Below are positions 1 to 6,315 of a DNA stretch of 43,507 nucleotides, in pieces. A program made the translations under genes and the position numbers. Source of the stretch: a virus; the IMG/VR virus record IMGVR_UViG_3300008107_000105, positions 1 through 43,507 of that record; one strand, written 5' to 3'. The notes under the pieces are model-generated. The model was not told the DNA's origin and searched no databases. It was given only the letters and a program-made list of their open reading frames with translations. Every line of letters begins with the position of its first letter. Position 1 is the stretch's first letter.

Positions 1-827
1 AGTATCAAAATTCTCTTGAGCAGTTTCTACCTTAGGGGCAGGTTTAGGTGCAGCTTTAGGTGCAGCCTTAGAACCTGAAGTAAGAGTATCAATCGAAGAA
101 CCTGGTGAAGAATACTGAGAAATTACATTCATTACTTTATTTCTCTGTTCATCGTTCCATGATTTATAATCAAAGTTAGCAAGATCAGGAGCATCTTTAA
201 GATAATCCAAAATCATTTTGCGACCTTCATTAGTATCGGTTACATTTTCACCATTAATGGTCATAGCAGAACGAGAACCTTGGAATTTACATGAATCGTA
301 ATTAGGATAACCACCTTTCTTAGAAAGAACTAATTCAAAGTTTTTACCTTCAAACGGATCAAATACTTGAGTAGGTTCATCAAATTGTGGATTTAGTTCT
401 TCATCAATTTTAGCCTTAATCTTATATCCAAATTTGAATACTTTGATTTGACCTTCAAGATCACGATTTTGTGGATCTTTTACGATTTGAACAAGTGCAT
501 AGAATACCTCCCTGCGCTTTAAACTTTCGGACATCTTTTTATCTACAGCGGATTCACTGTTACGAAGCTTAAAGAACATATCCTGTACTGGACATTTCTC
601 GCCTACAGTAGATGGAGAATCTGGTCTTCTAACCAATAAACGAATTTGCGAACGAAAGGTTTGCGGGGATTTTTAATATTAGGTAAGAACCTAAGTAGAG
701 AACGGTATGTACCGTCTTGCCCTTGATCGGGCTTTGGGGAATAAAGATCGCTGCCTCCGCCTGAAGGGCGATCTCCTGTGTCGAGGTCGTTAACACTCAC
801 ACTGAAAATGTCGAATTCATTTGCCAT
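1..827 (-). CDS. 32: gp32-like single-stranded DNA-binding protein (frameshifted, partial)
   Basis: The gene starts at ATG 827 (MANEFDIFSVSVND) and reads through the gp32-type core RSLLRFLPNIKNP and FVRKFVYWLED before a TAG at 603. The adjacent -1 frame is open without a stop from about 623 to base 1. It continues the protein as DSPSTVGEKCPVQDMFFKLR, then EVFYALVQIVKDPQNRDLEG, VFKFGYKIKAKI, an FDPFEGKNFELVLSKKGGYP segment and a Pro/Ala/Lys linker. Joining the frames after GAC (624-626) gives WLEDPDSPSTVGEKCP with no gap. T4 gp32 coats ssDNA in replication, recombination and repair. The LRFLP, VKDP and PFEG...L.....GGYPNY order matches that family. The T4 Cys/His zinc cluster is not evident: only single cysteines are seen. 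The C terminus lies beyond the window. The break is either an assembly or sequencing indel or a real lesion. Confidence 0.85.
621..626 (-). other. Frame discontinuity inside gp32
   Basis: On the coding strand the sequence is GAA GAC CAG ATT. One additional C (GAA GAC CCA GAT TCT) would restore a single uninterrupted gp32 frame. The base is missing from a short C run, the usual place for a homopolymer error. I see no canonical X XXY YYZ slippery heptamer at or shortly before this point. Confidence 0.75.
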
Positions 828-965
828 TTTAGTTGCCTTTTTTTAAGTTTTGTTTTTAAGTTAATTAAAAGCATAACTTAGCATTGCCTATTTACGTGCC
901 CGGGATTGCCAATAAAAACTCTGCCTTGTTAATGCCAGTTACAAATTCCCTGATAAATCAGTTCC
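828..965 (-). promoter_or_regulatory. Long 5' leader of gp32, candidate autogenous operator
   Basis: About 135 nt separate the predicted late promoter from the gp32 start, where most units here have 14-21 nt. The upstream part (about 885-960) is relatively GC-rich, with repeated GGCA words and a CCCGGG palindrome, so it could fold. The part next to the start (828-882) is A/T-only apart from a few bases and carries two CTTAAAAA words. A folded element followed by an unstructured A/U tract is the layout of the T4 gene 32 translational operator. Function here is inferred from that likeness, and no fold was computed. Confidence 0.45.
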
Positions 966-970
966 TTTGT

Positions 971-982
971 TATTTATATATT
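971..982 (-). promoter_or_regulatory. Late promoter of gp32 (TATAAATA)
   Basis: The minus strand reads GAATATATAAATA. It contains the exact T4 late-promoter octamer TATAAATA (971-978) overlapping the AATATATA word (975-982) that recurs in this window. It sits between the co-chaperonin stop and the gp32 leader. Confidence 0.6.
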
Positions 983-991
983 CACAACGGT

Positions 992-1305
992 ACTTAGTTT
1001 CAGAGAATGTTTAGATTTTTATCAATAAGTATTCCTACTACATCAATGTCTCTAATACTAAATACTTTTTCATCATTAACTGTAAATTCAGTACCAGCCA
1101 GATCATGAAAAAGAATTCTGCAGCCAACCTGGATATCTTCATCGGTAACATCAGGTCCTACCGATATGACAGTTCCTGAATAAGGTGGAGCATGCTGCCC
1201 TTCCAATTTAGGTACATAAATTAGACCTATCTTTTCAGGATATTCATCTTTTTTAAGAAATATTCTATTTTTTATCGCGTTTATCATATGAATCTGAAAC
1301 TAAGT
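992..1305. repeat. 13-nt inverted repeat bracketing the co-chaperonin gene
   Basis: ACTTAGTTTCAGA at 992-1004 is the exact reverse complement of TCTGAAACTAAGT at 1293-1305. One arm overlaps the stop codon of the GroES-like gene and the other lies 5-18 nt upstream of its start codon. In the transcript the two ends could pair over 13 bp and enclose the whole reading frame. Whether they do is unknown. Confidence 0.6.
1000..1287 (-). CDS. GroES-like co-chaperonin (gp31-type)
   Basis: This is a 95-residue protein, the usual size of GroES. The GroES core is visible: SGTVISVGP (37-45), VGCRILFHDLAGTEF (54-68) and SIRDIDVVGIL (77-87). A flexible segment sits at about 18-35, where the mobile loop that docks on GroEL would be. 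T4 replaces host GroES with gp31 so that the host GroEL chamber can fold the major capsid protein, and the same role is likely here. It lies between a RuvC-like resolvase and gp32. The start at ATG 1287 is followed by a plausible first strand (AIKNRIFLKKDE). An AT-rich TTTTATATATAG element lies about 25 nt upstream. The sequence resembles bacterial GroES more than T4 gp31, which is hard to recognise by sequence. Confidence 0.85.
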   Translation of the reverse strand: MINAIKNRIFLKKDEYPEKIGLIYVPKLEGQHAPPYSGTVISVGPDVTDEDIQVGCRILFHDLAGTEFTVNDEKVFSIRDIDVVGILIDKNLNIL

Positions 1306-1353
1306 TAAAAACTCTATATATAAAATTTATCTGATTAGTTGAAAGAATAGTAT

Positions 1354-2010
1354 TTATTTACTAGTGGTTTGAGAGTTAAGGATGAAGTATGCATCTACAA
1401 GGTCATCGAGTGGTTTTGGAATTTTTTGACTGTAATCTTTTCCTTGTACATATTTCCATAATTTTGTATTTCTTAGATCTTTATCATTAAGGACATCATC
1501 CTGGAATGCTTTAATCATAAAATGTTTATTTGCATTTCCTTTACCTGCTAACTTCTTTACATGCGAAGGCTGAAAAATTGATATCTTTTCAGATCCATAA
1601 GTATTTAGTAAAGCTGCTCTTAGGAATGAATTGTATTGTACAATGTCAATAAAAGAATTCCCAGTTGAACCATAAGAGAATCCCTCTAGTGATACATGAG
1701 TATCATCAGTTCCAAAAAATGTTATAAGAGAATTTGAAATAAGGTCTGCGATAGATTTACAGTCTTCAAGCTTTTCCCTTTCCCTGACGAGAAATGAATC
1801 TGCCATAACGTTACGAAAATAAGGAAATCCTAAAATTGTTCTATCATCAATTAGTTCTTTATGAACCTCAAATGCCTTTGGCATTTTTTTAGTATCATCC
1901 CAGATACGGTCTCCAAAATTAAAAAATGAAATGAAGACATATTTGCCTTCATGATTCTTTATACATACAGCTGGACTATTCAGCGAAAAATCAATACCTA
2001 TTCTTAGCAC
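1354..2010 (-). CDS. RuvC-like Holliday-junction resolvase (RNase H fold)
   Basis: The 218-residue protein opens with an RNase H-fold first strand, IGIDFSLNSPAV, carrying Asp7. It has a second acidic strand, VSLEGFSYGSTGNS (Glu109), and a C-terminal DDLVDAYFI with Asp203 and Asp206. This D...E...DxxD set is the metal-binding arrangement of RuvC-type resolvases. The segment QPSHVKKLAGKGNANK (147-162) matches the conserved Pro-x-x-Val-Lys-Lys...Gly...Lys DNA-binding stretch of that superfamily. It probably resolves branched replicative DNA before or during packaging, work done in T4 by the unrelated endonuclease VII (gp49). It starts 11 nt downstream of the small head-protein gene. The exact substrate is inferred. 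Confidence 0.8.
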   Translation of the reverse strand: MLRIGIDFSLNSPAVCIKNHEGKYVFISFFNFGDRIWDDTKKMPKAFEVHKELIDDRTILGFPYFRNVMADSFLVREREKLEDCKSIADLISNSLITFFGTDDTHVSLEGFSYGSTGNSFIDIVQYNSFLRAALLNTYGSEKISIFQPSHVKKLAGKGNANKHFMIKAFQDDVLNDKDLRNTKLWKYVQGKDYSQKIPKPLDDLVDAYFILNSQTTSK

Positions 2011-2021
2011 AAAAATTTAGA

Positions 2022-2375
2022 TTAGAGTCTCTTACCTAATACTGCACCTAATGCAGCACCAACAAGTCGACTAGTTAATAGATCATAAAGAGCGCCTTTT
2101 TCAATTCCTAAGACTTTACAAATGGCTTCACCAATACTTTTACCTAACGCAAAACCAGTAAGACCCCCAAAGATTGATCCTAAGATCCCTTCGTTGACAA
2201 TCTCTTCAACAATTTCGTCAAGATTTTGTCCATTGTTATGGGCGTCTACAATTCTTTGTACTGCTTCATCAATAGCTGCATTCTGTTCTTCTGATAATTC
2301 TGATTCATTTAAGACCTTTAATAGATCATCAGTATCAGCCTTGGATTCAATTATGTAGTCTTTAAAGGTTTTCAT
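2022..2375 (-). CDS. Small internal head protein with capsid-targeting N terminus and glycine-zipper C terminus
   Basis: This is a 117-residue protein. Its N terminus MKTFKDYIIESK closely resembles the capsid-targeting sequence of T4 internal proteins (T4 IPIII begins MKTYQEFIAEA). Ile8-Ile9-Glu10 before Ser11 fits the (L/I)xE cleavage rule of the T4 prohead protease. After an acidic helical middle (14-62), the C-terminal half is hydrophobic and glycine-rich: GILGSIFGGLTGFALGKS (63-80) and LVGAALGAVLG (104-114). Such GxxxG spacing is typical of membrane-inserting helices. I infer a protein packed in the prohead, trimmed, and perhaps ejected with the DNA or inserted into a membrane. An AATATATA element lies 16 nt upstream of the start. 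It could instead be a scaffold/core component. Confidence 0.55.
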   Translation of the reverse strand: MKTFKDYIIESKADTDDLLKVLNESELSEEQNAAIDEAVQRIVDAHNNGQNLDEIVEEIVNEGILGSIFGGLTGFALGKSIGEAICKVLGIEKGALYDLLTSRLVGAALGAVLGKRL

Positions 2376-2391
2376 CTGTTCTTTATTTAAT

Positions 2392-2399
2392 TATATATT
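2392..2399 (-). promoter_or_regulatory. Candidate late promoter AATATATA
   Basis: The minus strand reads CTAATATATAATTAAATAAAG. The octamer ends 16 nt before the start codon of the internal head protein gene. Confidence 0.45.
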
Positions 2400-2952
2400 A
2401 GACAAGATCTACCTTGAATTCAAGGAAGTTATGGTGGAATACCATGTCAAAGGTTTGGAACTCTACTGTGTTACTTGAAAAATTAAGATCCAGGTTACTA
2501 ACGCTGATCCAAACCATCTGTCTTAGCTTAACAGTAACGAGTACATTTCCTTCACCATCTAGCATCTGTATACCATTTCCTTCTGGTACATGGGATGTCT
2601 TACCACTTAGATTATAGTAATAATTAAAAGTATCAATAGCCATCCAATAATTAATCCAACCATCAAACGCCTGCATCGTAACAGTAAACTCGCTTTCATA
2701 AAGTTCTTCCACCGGTAAACTTGATCTATAACCCCTAGTATAACCTGGGTAATTATTTTGTTCAGTTGGAGTATAAGACGGTCCTGGTAAATTTATAGAT
2801 TGAATACCATAGTTAAAATAGTCAATTGGTTCTTTAATAAGTCCACCAGGCATCCTATTAAAGTAAGGTCTATACTTATCCGCAATTACTGGAGGAATAA
2901 AGTTTCTAGGAAACGAAAATCTAAATTGGTTATTTCTTGCACTGAGTAGCAT
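2398..2952 (-). CDS. Tail-tube-like structural protein
   Basis: This is a 184-residue protein without signal peptide or membrane segment. The C-terminal two thirds alternate beta strands: YESEFTVTMQAFDGWINYWMAI (about 89-110), MLDGEGNVLVTVKLRQMVW (about 129-147) and LNFSSNTVEFQTFDMVFHHNF (about 156-176). A short helix-like segment with tryptophans, then LLDxxG and a final strand pair, is the pattern of the T4 gp19/tube-initiator fold. Family membership is suggested by this pattern, not shown. It follows the 314-aa coiled-coil protein by 10 nt and is the last virion-type gene of the block. It could be the tube protein, a tube initiator or a tail-completion protein. Confidence 0.45.
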   Translation of the reverse strand: MLLSARNNQFRFSFPRNFIPPVIADKYRPYFNRMPGGLIKEPIDYFNYGIQSINLPGPSYTPTEQNNYPGYTRGYRSSLPVEELYESEFTVTMQAFDGWINYWMAIDTFNYYYNLSGKTSHVPEGNGIQMLDGEGNVLVTVKLRQMVWISVSNLDLNFSSNTVEFQTFDMVFHHNFLEFKVDLV

Positions 2953-2962
2953 ATCTTAATCT

Positions 2963-3907
2963 TTATTGAATACTGTTTGCACCGCTTGTAAAACCGTTTG
3001 CACCGCTTGTAAAACCGTTTCCGCCCCCTGTAAAACCACCTAAGCCGCTTAATCCAGATGTTACTTGATTAACACCGGGTATTGTCTTAATTAATTGTTT
3101 AGCTGCTTGTGTAAAAAATGCCTTTTGCTTAGCAGCAGTTGAAGCAGTTTCTTTTACTTTATTAATTGACTCAATCTGTTGTCTTTGATATTTTACAAGT
3201 TCCTCTGCCTGCTGAGCGGCAGTAGCCTGAGATAATAAAGCCTCGGCTGTAGCTGATCCTAATTTTTCACTCAATGTAGCAACTTCATTTGAAAGATTTT
3301 GATTACTTTCTTTAAGAGAGCCAATTACAACGGTTTGCTCATTTATTAATTGATCTTTTTGTTGTATGTCAGCTGTCAATTTTTCAACTTGACTTTGTAA
3401 GGATGCAATTTCTTTTGAATATTGTAACCTAGCTTCTTCTAATTGAGTACTCAAAGAAACCTTAGGTTCTTCTGTAAATGACAAGAATGTTCCTGTGTAT
3501 AAAACCGATTCATCAGATTCTCCACTAGGATCAACCATTTTAGTTGAGATATAAAAGTTTCTGTTATCTAAAGCAAGAATTTTTTTGGCATCATCACTGT
3601 CTATTCTAAAAAGAACTTGACCTGACGCCATATCAACATTTTGAACATTTGTATAATTAGGAATTCTAATTTCATCCTTCTCTCCAATGAATACCATATA
3701 AAGAGTACCTACATTACTAAGATCAATCGGAGTATTAACGCCATCAGTTTCATCAAAGATTGTAAAAATAAAATAGTCGTCAAATGGCGATATCTTAATT
3801 GTACCTTCACCCTGTGATTTAGGTTCTTCGTTTACTGAAAGATTGACAAACCTCTTATAAACCTGAGTCTCTTTCTCCGATAATGGTATTTCTGTATTAA
3901 CTGCCAT
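2963..3907 (-). CDS. Coiled-coil virion protein with N-terminal beta domain and C-terminal GANGFTS repeats
   Basis: The protein has 314 residues. Residues 1-150 look like a beta-sandwich (TIKISPFDDYFIFTIFDE, YMVFIGEKDEIRIP, GQVLFRIDSDDAKKIL), resembling the BppU-type N-terminal domains of baseplate upper proteins. Residues 155-265 form a long heptad-rich, Gln/Ala-rich coiled coil (EEARLQYSKEIASLQSQVEKL, LSNEVATLSEKLG). The tail (about 285-314) is glycine-rich with GANGFTS repeats encoded by a 21-nt tandem repeat. It is probably a trimeric rod or spacer of the tail or baseplate. It sits 1 nt after the 453-aa gene, so the two are translated from one message. Function unknown. Confidence 0.55.
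   Translation of the reverse strand: MAVNTEIPLSEKETQVYKRFVNLSVNEEPKSQGEGTIKISPFDDYFIFTIFDETDGVNTPIDLSNVGTLYMVFIGEKDEIRIPNYTNVQNVDMASGQVLFRIDSDDAKKILALDNRNFYISTKMVDPSGESDESVLYTGTFLSFTEEPKVSLSTQLEEARLQYSKEIASLQSQVEKLTADIQQKDQLINEQTVVIGSLKESNQNLSNEVATLSEKLGSATAEALLSQATAAQQAEELVKYQRQQIESINKVKETASTAAKQKAFFTQAAKQLIKTIPGVNQVTSGLSGLGGFTGGGNGFTSGANGFTSGANSIQ
2975..3037. repeat. 21-nt tandem repeat encoding GANGFTS
   Basis: Two identical 21-nt copies (2975-2995 and 2996-3016) are followed by a diverged third copy (3017-3037). They encode the C-terminal GNGFT/GANGFTS repeats of the coiled-coil protein. Confidence 0.85.
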
Positions 3908-3908
3908 C

Positions 3909-5270
3909 TTATTCAGTAATGTTTTGTATTTTTGCAGGTGATATTGCAGCTTTAATATTTATCCTATCTCTAAAACTAGTAACATACTTAGTCTTTACCA
4001 CCAATTTCTCTGTGATTTGTTCAGAGGTATTTGCACGGTTATTACCAGATCCTGTTGATACAATAATGTTTCTTCCATCGTCTGGTGCAATCTGATTAAC
4101 TACGTTTGCAACAGTAGGAACCGTTCCTAAATTAATCTTCATTAATCTTCTTCCGTACTTCTTAACATCAAATGAAGTTAATCTAGCATTCTTAATGATT
4201 TGAGAATTATCGGCTCTATTATAAAGTCTCAGTACATAATTAATTGCAAATGATACCGCTATTCCACTATTAAGAACAATCGGTCTATACAGGATAGGAT
4301 TATCAAAATCATTAGTTTGTGAAACTATTTGATTGTTTGTTTGAATATAAGTATTTCCTATCTGTTCACTTAATGTAATTTCATGAAATACCACATAGTT
4401 ACCACCGGCCGAATTAAGTTCGGCAATAAGATTAGAAAGAGAAGAACCGTTTACTAACCCGGTCAATTCAAAATAGTCTCCAACCGGCGATTCAATTACA
4501 CTTGCATATAGATAATCATAAATATCTCTATTAAGAATCGTATATGCATTAATTTCTTTTACTTCATAAAAGCTATATGCATTAACAGTCTGTGTACTTA
4601 AAATGCCTAATGCTCTAATAGTTAAAGTAGGACTGGTAATAAATCCTAATCCTTCAGTTAACTTATATCCTAATCCATTTGATACATTAGGATTAAAATT
4701 CTGACTTATGTTATAAAGAGATGGTACTCTCCATTCAATATAAGTAGAATATAACTTATCAGCAATAAGAAGTGGATCAGGATTAAAAACCGGAGTATCG
4801 GTCTTTAGAAAGTTTATTGAAGAAAGTACGATGTCATCACCATTTCTCTTTTGTGTAGTGACATCAAAAATAATACCATCATAATCTTCAAAGGAAAACC
4901 CTGCAACAAAATGTACTCTTACCTTATCATATTCAATATTTAGGTTAGGTGAAAATGTTTGTAATAACTGAGGTGTTGGCGTTAATTCAGGATCATAATC
5001 ATTATAAGGTACACCTATACTAGTGTCAAGATAAACATATTGAGATTTAGCAGCATTAATAGGTACAGCAGAGATATCTCTATAATTACCCATTGTAGCA
5101 GCAACAGTATCTGTATTAAAGAAATAAGAACCGTTTGTATAACCATCTCTCATTATCTCAATAGGATAGGTTCCGGTATTAAAAGTATTTGGACCAGGGT
5201 TGGCCTGGTCAATGTAAATATACTCGACGAGAATGCTATCCGATAGTTGTATAAATTTAGATGATTCCAT
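3909..5270 (-). CDS. Virion structural protein, unknown family
   Basis: This 453-residue protein has no signal peptide, membrane segment or recognisable enzyme motif. It is beta-rich throughout with many Asn, Tyr and Thr, as in phage baseplate and fibre proteins. The N terminus FIQLSDSILVEYIYIDQANPG runs into long acidic loops. The C-terminal 60 residues (DDGRNIIVSTGSGNNRAN, then KYVTSFRDRINIKAAISPAK) are more polar. It is preceded by GGTAAATAAATAGAACAA before ATG 5270 and lies between the candidate spanin and the coiled-coil protein. A baseplate or tail-fibre attachment role is inferred only from position and composition. Confidence 0.5.
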   Translation of the reverse strand: MESSKFIQLSDSILVEYIYIDQANPGPNTFNTGTYPIEIMRDGYTNGSYFFNTDTVAATMGNYRDISAVPINAAKSQYVYLDTSIGVPYNDYDPELTPTPQLLQTFSPNLNIEYDKVRVHFVAGFSFEDYDGIIFDVTTQKRNGDDIVLSSINFLKTDTPVFNPDPLLIADKLYSTYIEWRVPSLYNISQNFNPNVSNGLGYKLTEGLGFITSPTLTIRALGILSTQTVNAYSFYEVKEINAYTILNRDIYDYLYASVIESPVGDYFELTGLVNGSSLSNLIAELNSAGGNYVVFHEITLSEQIGNTYIQTNNQIVSQTNDFDNPILYRPIVLNSGIAVSFAINYVLRLYNRADNSQIIKNARLTSFDVKKYGRRLMKINLGTVPTVANVVNQIAPDDGRNIIVSTGSGNNRANTSEQITEKLVVKTKYVTSFRDRINIKAAISPAKIQNITE

Positions 5271-5283
5271 TTGTTCTATTTAT

Positions 5284-6066
5284 TTACCATTGAAGGAATT
5301 TAGGAGTATAGTTAATTCCTAAACCAACGTACGGTGAAAAACCACCAGATCCGATCCCATAACCAATATGAAGACCAATTCCTACCGTTTTTCTACTTTT
5401 ATATTGGATGTCTAATATGCCTGGTGATTTAGGATCAATCATTATTCCCTTAGCATCATTGAATGTAGTACCTGGATAATCCGTTGAAAGATTTACAAAA
5501 ACTTCCTTCGTTTTTTTATCTCTTAAAACGGATGCAGTTAACCAGATGTTTTGCTTAAGATCAATTACCGCATTTCCAAATCTTATAGAGTCTTCCTTTA
5601 TGTAATATGGTAGTCCTACATTAATTGATCTGGAACTCTTACTCCAAGCGTTAGAAGAAGCTATGGTTGCAATAGAATTGAAATCGCCTAACACAGTATC
5701 TTTAACAATAACAGGAACATTAACAATTCTTTCTTCTATCTTTGTCTTAAACTTAATAACAGTTACAGGCGGTCTATTCTTTTCAAAGTCTAATTCTTTT
5801 TTAGCTTCATCTAAGGTTAACGTTAAAGCCCTGATATCAGCAGCAGAATTACCCCACTTATTTTTATAGTTTCGGATTGTGTCTTGCTGTGCTTTATAAT
5901 TATTCTCAATTCTAGTAATTTCACCTTTTGCTTTATTAGTGGCTTCGCACTGTCTTAATAGCAAAATTAATAAAATAACAAAGGCACCTAAGATAATCAT
6001 CCTGGTGTTTTTTGGATTAGTTAAAAATGACCACATTCCTTTTAATATGCTAATTACATTTATCAT
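5284..6066 (-). CDS. Membrane-anchored coiled-coil protein with outer-membrane-like C terminus (candidate spanin)
   Basis: The 260-residue protein has one strong transmembrane segment, MIILGAFVILLILLL (23-37), followed by Arg-Gln-Cys. The N terminus is short, so the rest is probably periplasmic. Residues 41-95 are coiled-coil-like (ITRIENNYKAQQDTIRNYKN, LTLDEAKKELDFEKN). After a Pro/Val/Lys segment there is a beta-rich domain. The last 35 residues, GIGLHIGYGIGSGGFSPYVGLGINYTPKFLQW, alternate like an outer-membrane beta-hairpin and end in an aromatic residue. Bridging inner and outer membranes is what spanins do at lysis. It overlaps the preceding 80-aa gene by ATGA, so translation is probably coupled. 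A host-like envelope or tail-associated protein is the alternative. Confidence 0.4.
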   Translation of the reverse strand: MINVISILKGMWSFLTNPKNTRMIILGAFVILLILLLRQCEATNKAKGEITRIENNYKAQQDTIRNYKNKWGNSAADIRALTLTLDEAKKELDFEKNRPPVTVIKFKTKIEERIVNVPVIVKDTVLGDFNSIATIASSNAWSKSSRSINVGLPYYIKEDSIRFGNAVIDLKQNIWLTASVLRDKKTKEVFVNLSTDYPGTTFNDAKGIMIDPKSPGILDIQYKSRKTVGIGLHIGYGIGSGGFSPYVGLGINYTPKFLQW

Positions 6067-6305
6067 ATACCTTCTTCATATATTTGTAAAAGTTTATAAG
6101 GAGTAACTTCAGATGCTCCATATTTTTCAATTAAGCGATTCATAAAATCCCCTTCTTTTTTCTTTAAGGTATCAAGTTCATCAAATAGAGTATCTCTCTT
6201 TTTTGCTAAACTTTCAATACTCTTTTGCATTAAATCAATAGATGTTTCAATTTCTTTATAACGATCTACAAATTCTTTAAGTTCAATTCTTTCTTCAGTA
6301 TTCAT
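6063..6305 (-). CDS. Small coiled-coil protein
   Basis: This is an 80-residue protein beginning MNTEERIELKEFVDRYKEIE. I chose ATG 6305 because it lies just after the TAA of the upstream 779-aa gene and has an A-rich leader (AAAATAAAAAAC). An upstream in-frame start at 6377 would lie inside that gene. Nearly the whole protein is a charged amphipathic helix (IDLMQKSIESLAKKRDTLFDELDTLKKK), with no membrane segment. Its stop overlaps the start of the membrane-anchored gene (ATGA), so the pair may act together. Function unknown. Confidence 0.6.
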   Translation of the reverse strand: MNTEERIELKEFVDRYKEIETSIDLMQKSIESLAKKRDTLFDELDTLKKKEGDFMNRLIEKYGASEVTPYKLLQIYEEGI

Positions 6306-6315
6306 GTTTTTTATT

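Noticed and set aside
603-640. Programmed -1 frameshifting in gp32
   Set aside because: No canonical slippery heptamer is visible at the frame change, and T4-type gp32 is not known to need recoding. A missing C is simpler.
603-827. A separate 74-aa small gene
   Set aside because: It ends abruptly within the conserved gp32 core and the rest of gp32 continues in the adjacent frame, so it is the N-terminal part of gp32.
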